Positions 10,171 through 20,114 of a DNA stretch of 64,000 nt are shown here, piece by piece; within the stretch, counting starts at the first letter, position 1; the number at the start of each line of letters is the position of its first letter. Position numbers and translations under genes: made by a program. The notes under the pieces are model-generated. The model was given only the letters and a program-made list of their open reading frames with translations, did not search any database and was not told the origin of the DNA. The stretch spans positions 112,600 to 176,599 of the forward strand of contig CAXXKI010000015.1 of the NCBI GenBank assembly GCA_963667855.2. Reading direction: 5' to 3'. This DNA is from G963667855 sp963667855. Its GTDB lineage: Bacteria > Planctomycetota > Phycisphaerae > UBA1845.

Positions 10171-13100
10171 ATGTTCTGGATCACCAGCATCAGCCGCCTG
10201 TTGGCTATCACCGCCGCAACCACCTTTATTTTCGCCGGCACTTCCTTTGCCACCGATTGCAACGGTAACGGAATCGAAGATACGACCGAAATATCTGCGG
10301 GAAGCAGTCTCGATTGCCAGGGCAACGGTATTCCCGATGAGTGCGACCCGGCCATGGACTTCGACGGGGATTGGGATATCGACACAGCCGATTATTTAGT
10401 ATTTGAAGCGTGCTTCACCGGCCCGTGCGTAACCCCGCCCTGCGTACCGGCTCTTTACGCCGATTCATGCTGCGCCCGGGCCGACTTCGACCGGGATGGT
10501 GATGTCGATCTCGATGACTACGGTTTTTACCAACAGAAATTTCCACCCCAGGGCGAACGAATTCTGATCGCCGAATTTATGGCTTCCAACGACAAGAGCC
10601 TGGTAGATGAAGACGGCGATCACTCCGACTGGCTCGAACTGCGTAACAGCGGCACGTCCACTGTAGATCTCGGCGGCTGGTACCTCACCGACGACGAATC
10701 CGACCTGACTAAATGGCAATTCCCCAATACCACCCTGCCCGGCGGCAGTGACCTGATAGTCTTCGCCTCCGAAAAGGACCGGGCAATATCGGGCGAAGAG
10801 CTGCACACCAACTTCAAACTCAAAGCGGCCGGCGAATATCTCGCACTGGTAAGACCCGACGGGGTTACCATTGAATTCGAATACGCCCCCGATTTCCCGG
10901 AACAGCTAACCGACACCTCCTACGGATTGAGCCACTCGCTTATTAACCGCGAAGCACGTTACTTCGTAACCCCAACTCCTGGGGCCACCAACAACAACGG
11001 CTTCTCTGGTTTTGCCAATACGCCTGAATTTTCGCATGCACCAGGTACGTTCATTACACCATTCGCCCTGTCCATGTTCGCGGATTCTCCAACAGCCGAA
11101 ATTCGTTATACGCTGGACGGCACTGAACCGAATTTAACCAACGGACAGACCTACCAGGGCTCTCCCATTTATGTCTCCGACACCACCAGGATTAGGGCCA
11201 GGGTTTTCATTCCCGGTTTTGTTCCCAGCCCGCTGGTCAGCCAACTGTATATCGCCATTGATACTCACTTGCAGGACTTCAACTCCAACATGCCGCTTAT
11301 CGTTTTGGATACCAGAAGCAATCCGATCCCCTGTATAGGACCGAGCTGCCAGGACAGTGATTACATCCTCACCGATGCCGTTTTCATCGACACCGGTGAC
11401 AACGATCGAGCGGCAATAACCGATCCGGCAGATTACGCAGGACGAGGCGGAATAAAAATCCGCGGCAACAGCTCTACCATGTTTCCCAAAAAGCAGTTCT
11501 CCTTTGAAACTTGGGACGAGTACGACGAGGATATGGATACCTCGCTCCTGGGATTTGCCGAAGAATCGGACTGGATTATTCACGCCCCCTATTCGGACAA
11601 ATCTTTGATGCGTAACGTCCTAGCCTACAAGTGGAGTAACGATATAGGCCGGTGGACCGTACAAACGCGATACGCCGAGGTATTCATCAACGAAGACGGC
11701 GGAAAAATCACCAGCGGCGATTATCGCGGCGTATACATCTTCATGGAGAAAATCAAGCAAGGTAAAGACCGGGTGGATATAGCCAAGCTCGAACCCGACG
11801 ACAACAGCGAACCGGAAATAACCGGCGGTTACATTATACGCAAAGATCGTTTGGATGAAGGCGAAACAGGCCTTTACACCCAGATGCTCGGGGAACTGGC
11901 ATTCTTCGACCCCAAGGAAGATGAATTAACCGAGCAGCAGAAAGCCTGGATTACCAATTACATCGCCGAATTCGAAACTGCACTTCAAAGCCCCGATTTC
12001 GCCGACCCCATAAACGGGTATGCCAGATACATAGATGTGGATTCGTTTATCGATCACCATATCATGGTCGAAATGGCCAAAAACGTCGACGGCTATCGCC
12101 TGAGTACCTACATGAATATAGACCGCAACGGCAAGCTGAAGATGGGACCCATATGGGATTACAACCTGAGCATGGGTAATGCCGATTATTCCGAATGGTG
12201 GATTTACACATATCAGCAGGCCACCCTCTGGTACTACGATCAAGGGCAGATGGAGCACGCCTGGTATGATCGCCTGATGCAGGATCCGGAATACAACCTG
12301 CGCTACGCTGATCGCTGGTTCGAACTGCGAGAAGACAAGTTCAGCAATGAGAACCTCGCCGCCGATTTCTCTGACACCTACGATTACCTGACCGAGGCGG
12401 CCGCCAGAAACTTCTCGCGTTGGAACATTCTCAACCAGTGGGTCTGGCCCAACTGGTATTACGGCACGCCTTCAGATCCGCACACCTACCAGATGGAAGT
12501 CGACTGGACCATGCGCTGGCTCACCGGCTACGACCTGTCGGGCAGCCAAACCGCTCCTGGTAATTATTCCAATCGATTGGCCTGGGCGGACGACAACCTC
12601 GGCGTCAGCAAACCGCCGATATATAACACTGACGGCGGCGCGGTGGAAACCAACTTCGTTGTCGAGATCTCCAAACCAACCGGAGCAGCAGGGACGATTT
12701 ACTACACTCTCGACGGCACTGATCCGCGGATTGGAAATGGAGATCCATTGATCCTGGTAACCGAAGACAGCGAACTGAAAGCCACCATACCTTCTGCTGA
12801 AATACCCGGTTGGAACACGACCGGTTTCGACGACAGCGGCTGGACCTCCGGTACCGGCGGCGTGGGCTACGAAAACAATCCCGGCGATTCCGTTAATTAC
12901 ACCAGTTTCATCAACCTGGACGTCAGCAGTATGCATAACTCGAATTCGACGTGTTACATACGAATTCCCTTTGAGATCACCGCCCAGGAACTATCGCAAT
13001 TAACCTCGCTGGCTTTGAGCATCCGACACGACGATGCTTTTGTCGCCTACATCAACGGCACCGAAGTTGCCCGAAGCGAATTCGCCCCGGCAGCGCTGAC

Positions 13101-13875
13101 CTACAACGCGTCAGCCACCAACTACCGCGAAGATGGACTTTGCGTTTCGTTCGATCAATACGATGTTTCCCCTTACATCGGCCTTTTGAATAGTGGTTCC
13201 GCCAATGTGTTGGCCATACACGGTTTGAACAGCAGTGCGGGAAGCTCAGACTTCCTGATTTCAGCCCAACTTGGAGTCAACAGCATCGGCGGAGATATTT
13301 CCCCCACCGCTCTTGATTACTCCGTGACCGGTCCTGTAACCCTTACGGAAAACACACAGATAAAGGCCCGTATACTGGACGGAGCCCAATGGAGCGCCCT
13401 GAATAAAGCCATCTTTGCCGTCGGACCGCAACCGCTTTTCATCAACGAATTCATGGCCGACAATGACGAGACTATTGAAGATCCCGATGAGCCCGGCGCT
13501 TTTGATGACTGGATCGAAATCTACAACCCCGGTGTTCTCGAAATCGATCTCGGCGGCATGTATCTGACCGACGACCTGACCGAACCCACTCAGTGGCAGA
13601 TCCCCGCGGGAGTTACCATACCAGCGAGCGGCTACCTCGTGTTCTGGGCCGACGATCAGGTCGAACAGGGAAATACCCATACCAACTTCAAGCTTGGTAA
13701 AGGCGGTGAGGAAATCGGGCTGTTCGCCTCCGACGCTGACGGAAACGCTCTAGTAGATTCTATAGTGTTCGGCGAACAGACCACGGACGTTTCGTACGGC
13801 CGAAATCCCGATGGCAGTAATACATGGACAACCTTCACTACCGCCACGCCGGGAGCCGCCAACGATTCGCCCTAA
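10171..13875 (+). CDS. Giant secreted CotH-kinase-family protein with two lamin-tail domains
   Basis: ATG 10171 opens a signal peptide (MFWITSISRLLAITAATTF) and is preferred to the frame start 22 codons upstream. The 1234-residue product has, in order: a dockerin-like Asp-loop region (about 30-130), a lamin-tail domain (about 140-270, HSDWLELRNSG and GGWYLTDDES), a chitobiase/hexosaminidase C-terminal Fn3-like domain (about 290-370), a CotH kinase domain (about 380-720, with IKIRGNSS and GPIWDYNLS), a second chitobiase-like domain, a beta-sandwich and a second lamin-tail domain at the C-terminus (FINEFMADND). CotH proteins are atypical kinases first known from spore coats. Bacterial secreted forms of this layout are common in planctomycetes but uncharacterised. 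Its position after the GH16 gene suggests a role with extracellular glycan or matrix. Confidence 0.85.
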   Translation: MFWITSISRLLAITAATTFIFAGTSFATDCNGNGIEDTTEISAGSSLDCQGNGIPDECDPAMDFDGDWDIDTADYLVFEACFTGPCVTPPCVPALYADSCCARADFDRDGDVDLDDYGFYQQKFPPQGERILIAEFMASNDKSLVDEDGDHSDWLELRNSGTSTVDLGGWYLTDDESDLTKWQFPNTTLPGGSDLIVFASEKDRAISGEELHTNFKLKAAGEYLALVRPDGVTIEFEYAPDFPEQLTDTSYGLSHSLINREARYFVTPTPGATNNNGFSGFANTPEFSHAPGTFITPFALSMFADSPTAEIRYTLDGTEPNLTNGQTYQGSPIYVSDTTRIRARVFIPGFVPSPLVSQLYIAIDTHLQDFNSNMPLIVLDTRSNPIPCIGPSCQDSDYILTDAVFIDTGDNDRAAITDPADYAGRGGIKIRGNSSTMFPKKQFSFETWDEYDEDMDTSLLGFAEESDWIIHAPYSDKSLMRNVLAYKWSNDIGRWTVQTRYAEVFINEDGGKITSGDYRGVYIFMEKIKQGKDRVDIAKLEPDDNSEPEITGGYIIRKDRLDEGETGLYTQMLGELAFFDPKEDELTEQQKAWITNYIAEFETALQSPDFADPINGYARYIDVDSFIDHHIMVEMAKNVDGYRLSTYMNIDRNGKLKMGPIWDYNLSMGNADYSEWWIYTYQQATLWYYDQGQMEHAWYDRLMQDPEYNLRYADRWFELREDKFSNENLAADFSDTYDYLTEAAARNFSRWNILNQWVWPNWYYGTPSDPHTYQMEVDWTMRWLTGYDLSGSQTAPGNYSNRLAWADDNLGVSKPPIYNTDGGAVETNFVVEISKPTGAAGTIYYTLDGTDPRIGNGDPLILVTEDSELKATIPSAEIPGWNTTGFDDSGWTSGTGGVGYENNPGDSVNYTSFINLDVSSMHNSNSTCYIRIPFEITAQELSQLTSLALSIRHDDAFVAYINGTEVARSEFAPAALTYNASATNYREDGLCVSFDQYDVSPYIGLLNSGSANVLAIHGLNSSAGSSDFLISAQLGVNSIGGDISPTALDYSVTGPVTLTENTQIKARILDGAQWSALNKAIFAVGPQPLFINEFMADNDETIEDPDEPGAFDDWIEIYNPGVLEIDLGGMYLTDDLTEPTQWQIPAGVTIPASGYLVFWADDQVEQGNTHTNFKLGKGGEEIGLFASDADGNALVDSIVFGEQTTDVSYGRNPDGSNTWTTFTTATPGAANDSP

Positions 13876-13961
13876 GCGTTTATTGGAACAGTAATAAAAA
13901 ACTCGCTCCAGGCAGATTTTGAACACACCTGTTTCCGGCGAGCTATAAAGACGTTGCAGAC

Positions 13962-13996
13962 AACCGACCAGCCATCAGGCTGGTCGGTTTTGTTTA
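13962..13996 (+). terminator. Rho-independent terminator after the CotH gene
   Basis: A perfect 12 bp stem (AACCGACCAGCC with its complement) around an ATCA loop is followed by TTTTG TTT. It lies about 90 nt after the CotH stop and before the GH38 gene. Confidence 0.85.
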
Positions 13997-14179
13997 CAGC
14001 CCGGCGCCGCTCTTTCAGTCAGTAAGACTTTGTTAAGACGCAAACGAACCCGGCCCATCAACACTGACACGCAATCTACCGCCAATCACACCTTTTTTTA
14101 ACGCTCTGTATGGAAATACAACCCCCTTCCGCTAGACTGCTGGCGCTTTAGAGTATTTTCCTTTGGAAGGATTGCAGGT

Positions 14180-16885
14180 ATGGCCGAACGCAAGAAAGCT
14201 TATTACGTCGTCAGCACCCACTGGGATCGCGAGTGGTACGAACCGTTCCAGCATTATCGCTACCACCTTATCCAGGTAATTGACGAAGTTCTGGATACCC
14301 TGAAATCAGATTCCCGTTTTTCCTGCTTCCAGACCGACGGGCAATCCTCGCTGGTCGAAGACTACCTGGCCATTCGCCCGGAAAGAGAAGAACAGGTTCG
14401 CGAATACGCCGCCAACGGAAAACTGCGCATCGGACCGTGGTACACCATGCCCGACGAGAACCTTCCCGCCCCGGAATCGCTGATCCGTAATCTGGAAGAG
14501 GGTATCCGCGTCAGCAAGAATTACGGAAACGTTTCCCGGGCAGGGTTTATCTGTGACATCTTCGGACACGTATCCCAGATACCACAGATTTTCCGTAACT
14601 TTGGTATTCCCAGCGCGTTCTTATTCCGCGGCGTCAACGAGGACACTCACGGCGGGCTTTTCCTCTGGGCAGGACCGGACGACAGCGAGCTGGTAACCTC
14701 ATGCTTCGGGCCCAAGGACGGATACTTCGATTATGGTGGTTGTGTGCGTAACGCCTTTGATCATGCGGTTCCCTATTCGCTGGAAGACGCCATCACGCGG
14801 ATTGTGGAATACGTAAAGGTTCAGGAAAACCGCGCAGAGGCCGACACTATCCTCCTCTTCGACGGCGGCGACCACATGCCCATCGAGCCGACCACTCCGG
14901 ATATTCTCGAGGCCCTGCGAAAAGCCCGGCCCGACCTGGAAATCATTCACGCCGGGCTGGAAGAATACGCTGAATCGGTTATTTCCCAAAAAGAGAAGAT
15001 CAAACACCGGGCCGTTGGCGAGCTTCACGCCCCAGGGCGTCTGATGAACGGCACCTGGCTTATCCCCGGTGTGCTCAGCAGTCGCATCCGCCAGACCCAG
15101 AATAACCGGGCGAGAGAAACTGAACTCTGTTTCTGGGCGGAACCGTTCAGCCACCTGGCCGGCAAACTCACGGGGTTGGAATATCCCAACGCTTTTCTGC
15201 GCAAGTCGTGGCGGTATCTTCTGAAGAATCACGCTCACGACTCTATCTGCGGTTGCAGTCCCGACCAGGTTCACCGCGATATGGATTACCGCTATGACCA
15301 GTCGCGATTGATAAACGCCAAGATGATTACCTGTGCCACCGAGGCTATCGCGTTTCGCGTGAATACCCCGGAACTTGAAGGCGAAGAGTTCGCCCTGGCA
15401 GTGTTCAACCCCACCCAGGCGGAATTGAATCAGCCGATAGATGTGGAACTGTGGTTCGACGAAAATACAAAAAACACCTATGGAGAATTCTTCGGCTACG
15501 AGAAGAAAATAGGATTCCGCCTGTATGACCTGGAAGGCAACGAAATCGCCTACGACTACCTGCAATACTGTCCGCAGAGACGCCGATTCCATCGCCCTTG
15601 GGGTAAAACCTGTATAGGTCAGGAATGTATCGTGGTCACGGTCACCCTGAAACTTAAAATTCCCGCTTTCGGATACACAACCTTGATCTGTAAGCCCGAG
15701 GCAAAACCGACCCGCCATCCAACCGGAGGAATCGTAGCCGGCGATCGAGCCCTGGAAAACCAATTCCTTCGCGTTGCTGTATCAGATAACGGTTCGCTCA
15801 GCCTGCTGGATAAACGCTCGGGCGAAAAATACGAACGACTCCTGGTTTTTGAAGACCGGGCGGATATCGGTGACGGCTGGTTCCACGGAATCGCCGTCAA
15901 TGATCGGATCTGTAGCTCAACCGCCTGCTCCGCCGATGTCGAGATAGTTGCCGATGGTGCTTACAAGGGAACTATCCGCATTGTTAACCGGATGATTATT
16001 CCAGAATGCTTTGAATTCGACCGCCGCATGCGTCGCAGCGGAAAAACCATCACCCAGGAGATCGAAAGCTTCGTCACCCTGCGAGATGGATGCGACTACC
16101 TGGAAATAAAAACAGTGATCGATAACCAGGCTCGAGACCACCGCATACGTGTACTTTTCGAGTCCAACGCGACAACCGATAGTTACCAGTCAGATTCTGC
16201 TTTCGACATAATCGATCGCAAAATCGGATTGCCGGCCGACAATCACACCTACAAGGAACTGGCCGTGGAAACCACTCCCCAGGCTACCTGGACAGCCGTT
16301 TTCGACGACTCCCGCGGGTTGGCTGTAATCGCCCCCGACCTGCCGGAAACAGCCGTCCGTGATGTTCCCGAGCACACACTGGCATTAACCCTTTTACGCG
16401 GATACGTCCGCACCATTTTCACCGACGGTGAAGAGGATTGCCAAAGTCTCGGCAGGCATGAATTCAACTATCGCCTTGCCCCGACTAATGGTGTTCCCAA
16501 CTACCAGCAATTGACCCAACTGGCACAATCTACAGCAGCCGGTGTGCGAACAGCGCAGGTGCTCCGTCGCGACCAGAAACTGATACCCCAAAGAAACCTA
16601 CCGGGAACTTACGGCCAGCTGACTGTCACCCCCGGCAAGGCGATCTTGTCCTCATTACGTCGGCACCCGGAAAAGAACCATCTGGAATTGCGAATCTTCA
16701 ACCCCACTACAAGCGAAATGACTGAGAAACTCGCCTTTACAGAGCCAATCAGTTCGGCCGAACTTACCGATTTCGAGGGCAACGTTATTGAAACGATACC
16801 AGTAATGCCCGGTAACAGCCTGGTTGTCAATATTGCCCCGAAGCGGATAATAACCATAGCAATTGCCTGCAATATGCAACCTTGA
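14180..16885 (+). CDS. GH38 alpha-mannosidase
   Basis: The 901-residue product begins with the GH38 zinc/substrate motif THWDREWY (His14, Asp16), followed by CDIFGHVSQIPQI, in which Asp126 is the expected nucleophile, and by NHAHDSICGCS with another zinc ligand near residue 355. The long C-terminal beta domain is present, so the enzyme is full length. No signal peptide is seen, so it should act in the cytoplasm on mannosides or mannosylglycerate-like compounds, as bacterial MngB-type enzymes do. ATG 14180 follows GGAAGG and GCAGG. It is followed after 73 nt by the corrinoid protein gene on the same strand, so the two may be co-transcribed. Confidence 0.92.
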   Translation: MAERKKAYYVVSTHWDREWYEPFQHYRYHLIQVIDEVLDTLKSDSRFSCFQTDGQSSLVEDYLAIRPEREEQVREYAANGKLRIGPWYTMPDENLPAPESLIRNLEEGIRVSKNYGNVSRAGFICDIFGHVSQIPQIFRNFGIPSAFLFRGVNEDTHGGLFLWAGPDDSELVTSCFGPKDGYFDYGGCVRNAFDHAVPYSLEDAITRIVEYVKVQENRAEADTILLFDGGDHMPIEPTTPDILEALRKARPDLEIIHAGLEEYAESVISQKEKIKHRAVGELHAPGRLMNGTWLIPGVLSSRIRQTQNNRARETELCFWAEPFSHLAGKLTGLEYPNAFLRKSWRYLLKNHAHDSICGCSPDQVHRDMDYRYDQSRLINAKMITCATEAIAFRVNTPELEGEEFALAVFNPTQAELNQPIDVELWFDENTKNTYGEFFGYEKKIGFRLYDLEGNEIAYDYLQYCPQRRRFHRPWGKTCIGQECIVVTVTLKLKIPAFGYTTLICKPEAKPTRHPTGGIVAGDRALENQFLRVAVSDNGSLSLLDKRSGEKYERLLVFEDRADIGDGWFHGIAVNDRICSSTACSADVEIVADGAYKGTIRIVNRMIIPECFEFDRRMRRSGKTITQEIESFVTLRDGCDYLEIKTVIDNQARDHRIRVLFESNATTDSYQSDSAFDIIDRKIGLPADNHTYKELAVETTPQATWTAVFDDSRGLAVIAPDLPETAVRDVPEHTLALTLLRGYVRTIFTDGEEDCQSLGRHEFNYRLAPTNGVPNYQQLTQLAQSTAAGVRTAQVLRRDQKLIPQRNLPGTYGQLTVTPGKAILSSLRRHPEKNHLELRIFNPTTSEMTEKLAFTEPISSAELTDFEGNVIETIPVMPGNSLVVNIAPKRIITIAIACNMQP

Positions 16886-16958
16886 ATCGAGCAATGTGGA
16901 ATTACCTTGCAGGCAAAAAATACTGAAACTCGTTTTCACTCGACTACAGGTGATATAA

Positions 16959-17660
16959 ATGACTGAAACAGCAGATTCAAACAGCGAGTTCCTGAAGCGG
17001 ATATCCGAACTCGTCCAATCGGGAAAAACCAACGCCGAGACCGACATCCCCCCGGGCAGTAAGGGAACACCCGGCGTAGTTGAAACCACTCAGGAGGCAC
17101 TTGCCGCCGGTATCAGTGCGGAACAGATCCTGGAGCAAGGCCTGCTGGGCGGCATGCAGATCCTGGGAAAAAAGTTCGCCGCCAACGAGGTATTCATACC
17201 CGAAGTATTAATCGCCGCCCGGGCCATGCAGGCAGGGTTTGCCGAGCTAAAAGACTCCTTCAGCGAAAAGGAGGTTCCCTCTCGCGGCGTTTTCGTCATC
17301 GGCACGGTAAAGGGCGACCTGCACGATATAGGTAAAAACCTGCTGGCGATCATCCTGGAGGGCTCTGGCTGGGAAATAAAGGACCTGGGGACCGACTGCC
17401 CGCCGGAGAAGTTTATCGAGGCGATAGACAGATATCCCGGTTGCGTGATAGGGTTATCCGCTCTGCTAACCACCACCATGTCCGCCATGCGCGACACGGT
17501 ACAGGCGATCAAAAACAAGAATCCGGAGACAGTAGTCCTCGTGGGCGGCGCGCCGGTAACGGCCGATTTCGCCTCGCAAATCGGCGCCGACGGCTATGCG
17601 GCCGACCCCTCCGCCGCCGTTGGATTACTGGTCGAGCTCGTACCGGATAAAAACCTGTAA
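16959..17660 (+). CDS. Corrinoid (B12-binding) methyltransferase subunit, MtbC/MttC-like
   Basis: The 233-residue product has the two-part layout of methyltransferase corrinoid proteins: an N-terminal four-helix cap (about 40-100, EQILEQGLLGGMQILGKKF) and a Rossmann B12-binding domain (about 108-230). The motif GDLHDIGKN carries the lower cobalt ligand His122. GLSALLTTTMSAM and LVGGAPVTADFA are the other standard loops. Such proteins carry a methyl group between a substrate-specific methyltransferase (MtaB/MtbB type) and a second methyltransferase. Neither partner nor a reductive activator lies in the window. The start ATG 16959 has AGGTGA 9 nt upstream. The link to the GH38 gene in front is positional only. 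Confidence 0.9.
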   Translation: MTETADSNSEFLKRISELVQSGKTNAETDIPPGSKGTPGVVETTQEALAAGISAEQILEQGLLGGMQILGKKFAANEVFIPEVLIAARAMQAGFAELKDSFSEKEVPSRGVFVIGTVKGDLHDIGKNLLAIILEGSGWEIKDLGTDCPPEKFIEAIDRYPGCVIGLSALLTTTMSAMRDTVQAIKNKNPETVVLVGGAPVTADFASQIGADGYAADPSAAVGLLVELVPDKNL

Positions 17661-17690
17661 TTGCAGCATTGCCGTACCAAATTGGTATGT

Positions 17691-19718
17691 TTATGCCCAG
17701 TTACTCCCGCTCACGGAAATACGAGGACCGGCCAGTGATTGAGATACCCGTAAACGAGGTTCGGCTAATTCCATCACCGCCCCATCCTTCAACCACATTG
17801 GGATGTGCGCCAGCTCAACCTGCTCTTTAACCCAACACGGTCCTTCCAGGGTTCTTTCGCTAAAGGCATCATGCCACTTTCCCACCGGCAGCCAGTATTC
17901 GGCTATACCATCCTGCCTGAAAACCGGAGCGATCAACAGATCGTCGCCAATCATATACTGCCCGAGGCATTTGTAAGCATCATCAAGATCCGAAACAAAC
18001 CACATGGGCCTGCATATTGGCAGACCGGTCGCATGTGCCTCTTCCACCAATCGGGTAGTAACCGGCAGCAGCCTCATGCGCAAATTGAAAAACCGCCGGC
18101 TGATCTCCAGTACCTCGTCGCTGAACAGCCACGGTTCGCGCACGCCTTTAAGACTATGCAAACGCATGATAGGACTAAGGCATCCGAATTGCACCCACCG
18201 CACAAAAAGATCGTCTGGAGGACGATTATCGTCGAAGTCCCTGGGATCATGGTAAAAACCACCAATATCGTGAGACACGTAGGGCATCAAGGCCCCGGCC
18301 GACCGCACGATTGTCTCCACCTCGAACTCCAGGATTTCCCACTGCGAACAGGTGTCACCCGTAAAATGCACCACGTCACGATGCGAACCGAGCCCACCCG
18401 CACGGGAAAAAACCACAGGCAGTTTATCGCCGCGCCGAATCTGGTGTTCCCGGTAAACATGGTTCGCCCAGGATTGCTCGTCTCTGTCGTTGGGCAGCTT
18501 GACCCCACCGTCAATCCACCAGAAATCACACCCGTCTCTTTCTATATCCCGATGGAGAATATCAAAATACGCCCGCGACTGCCGCTTATCGTAAATATCC
18601 ACCTGCAAATGCCGAGCCTGGAACGGATGCCAATCACCCTCATCGCCCAGAAACTCCCCCCCATGACCGGATTCTTCCAGAAACTCCTCGAACCGGGAAT
18701 CGGTCGATCGCACGTACAGCGGGTGAATGTTGAATGCCGCCTTCAAACCCGCTCCTTTAAGCCACTTGCGAAAACCGGGAGGATCAGGAAAGGTACCGCC
18801 GCTCCACTCGTAGCCGTACCAGTCTTTGCCGTGCCAGTCCATATCCACGCTGACGATATCCAGCGGCAATTCGTGTTTTTCAAACTCACCGACAATCCGT
18901 TCCAGGTCCTTTTGCCCCAGTTCGGTGTAATTCGAATACCAGATCCCCAGGAAACTGTCATCAATACGGGGAACAGGCCCCATAAGCCTGACCAGTTCAC
19001 CAGCGGCGAGTTTCCAATCGCAATCGTGATGCACCAGGTAAAGAACAATGGGCTTTTCGCCAATATCCCGCCTGATCCATTGTTCGCCTGCATCCCAAAG
19101 ATAAGTGTCATCACGGAAAATAGTCAGCCCCGACCGGGTCATCAGCCCGGGAGGACTATGCTTGACCACCTCGTACCCCTCAAGCACACATGCAGGCCAC
19201 TCCTCCAGCAGTTCCGGCTCCTGGCCATGCAGCAGCCTGCGCACTTCGGCATCGCGAACCGGTATTTCCGGATACTTGCCGGTTTCCCTTTTTACAGATT
19301 TCTCAACCGCCCAGGTCAGTGTCGCGGTATTCCAGATATGTTCATCGTACCCCAGCATCGGGTCGGCAGGCCTTACCCCGGTGGGTACATAATCCCGCCA
19401 CAGATTATCCAAAGCCAGAAAGGGAGCCCCGAGATTCTCGTGGTCCAGTTCGCCGGGCTTCCAGCTTCTAGCCTGCCCCCTTACCTCCCAGTGCAACCCC
19501 AGATTATTCGTAGATGGTTTTTCGCCATCCACTTTTACCTCAATCGCAACCCGACCGCCGCATACGCGAACCACGCCGGATTGGTTGATTGCCATATCTG
19601 AGAATTTCCGATTCTGAACGGCGAAGGTAGGCTCGATGGAACCACCATCCGGAACATAAACGATGCGAGCAATGTGCTCCCCCATTTCACCTGCATAAAC
19701 CGACCAGCCACTACTCAT
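17691..19718 (-). CDS. GH31 family glycosidase (alpha-glucosidase/alpha-xylosidase-like)
   Basis: I place the start at ATG 19718 because GGAG stands 9 nt upstream; the frame stays open to a GTG at 19841, which would add 41 residues rich in Cys and Gly. The 675-residue product has the GH31 substrate-binding motif SVDMDWHGKDW, the nucleophile motif FWWIDGG and the acid/base motif FTGDTCSQWE, then the sub-site Arg-containing MRLHSLKG. Family members retain configuration on alpha-glucosides or alpha-xylosides. No signal peptide is visible from either start. It is convergent with the corrinoid gene. The exact substrate cannot be read from the sequence. Confidence 0.85.
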   Translation of the reverse strand: MSSGWSVYAGEMGEHIARIVYVPDGGSIEPTFAVQNRKFSDMAINQSGVVRVCGGRVAIEVKVDGEKPSTNNLGLHWEVRGQARSWKPGELDHENLGAPFLALDNLWRDYVPTGVRPADPMLGYDEHIWNTATLTWAVEKSVKRETGKYPEIPVRDAEVRRLLHGQEPELLEEWPACVLEGYEVVKHSPPGLMTRSGLTIFRDDTYLWDAGEQWIRRDIGEKPIVLYLVHHDCDWKLAAGELVRLMGPVPRIDDSFLGIWYSNYTELGQKDLERIVGEFEKHELPLDIVSVDMDWHGKDWYGYEWSGGTFPDPPGFRKWLKGAGLKAAFNIHPLYVRSTDSRFEEFLEESGHGGEFLGDEGDWHPFQARHLQVDIYDKRQSRAYFDILHRDIERDGCDFWWIDGGVKLPNDRDEQSWANHVYREHQIRRGDKLPVVFSRAGGLGSHRDVVHFTGDTCSQWEILEFEVETIVRSAGALMPYVSHDIGGFYHDPRDFDDNRPPDDLFVRWVQFGCLSPIMRLHSLKGVREPWLFSDEVLEISRRFFNLRMRLLPVTTRLVEEAHATGLPICRPMWFVSDLDDAYKCLGQYMIGDDLLIAPVFRQDGIAEYWLPVGKWHDAFSERTLEGPCWVKEQVELAHIPMWLKDGAVMELAEPRLRVSQSLAGPRISVSGSNWA

Positions 19719-20114
19719 ATATACCAGCTCCGCTAATGGATAACCCCTTACACCACTGCCGCATTTTTCGTCACCCAGCCCCGAACACGAGCAAACTTGC
19801 GCCAACGAAAATACTTCGTTAAACGATCCAGTCGAGTCCACCGCTTCTACGGCAAATCCCCCATAAACCGCCCTTTTTCAGGCAGCAGAACAACCAGTGC
19901 AATCATCTCCGGCAAGATACACAAACGGCCTGTAACTTCAACACAATCGAGCGGAACAAACCAGGTAATCAGCCCTCACGACCTTTTAATCCGCCCCATG
20001 CCGAGAAAATTTGCACACCATCCCGTTTTGAAGATAATCCCCCGAAACGTCTGGCGGGTAGACGTTTAATACCCAGGATATATTGTTGTCGCGAATCGAA
20101 AAGGAAACGATCCT
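19719..20114. other. Intergenic region between divergent GH31 and carbonic-anhydrase-like genes
   Basis: About 400 nt holding the promoters of both neighbours. The first 120 nt could be the N-terminal extension of the GH31 frame. No hairpin with a T-tract and no clear operator was seen. Confidence 0.4.
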
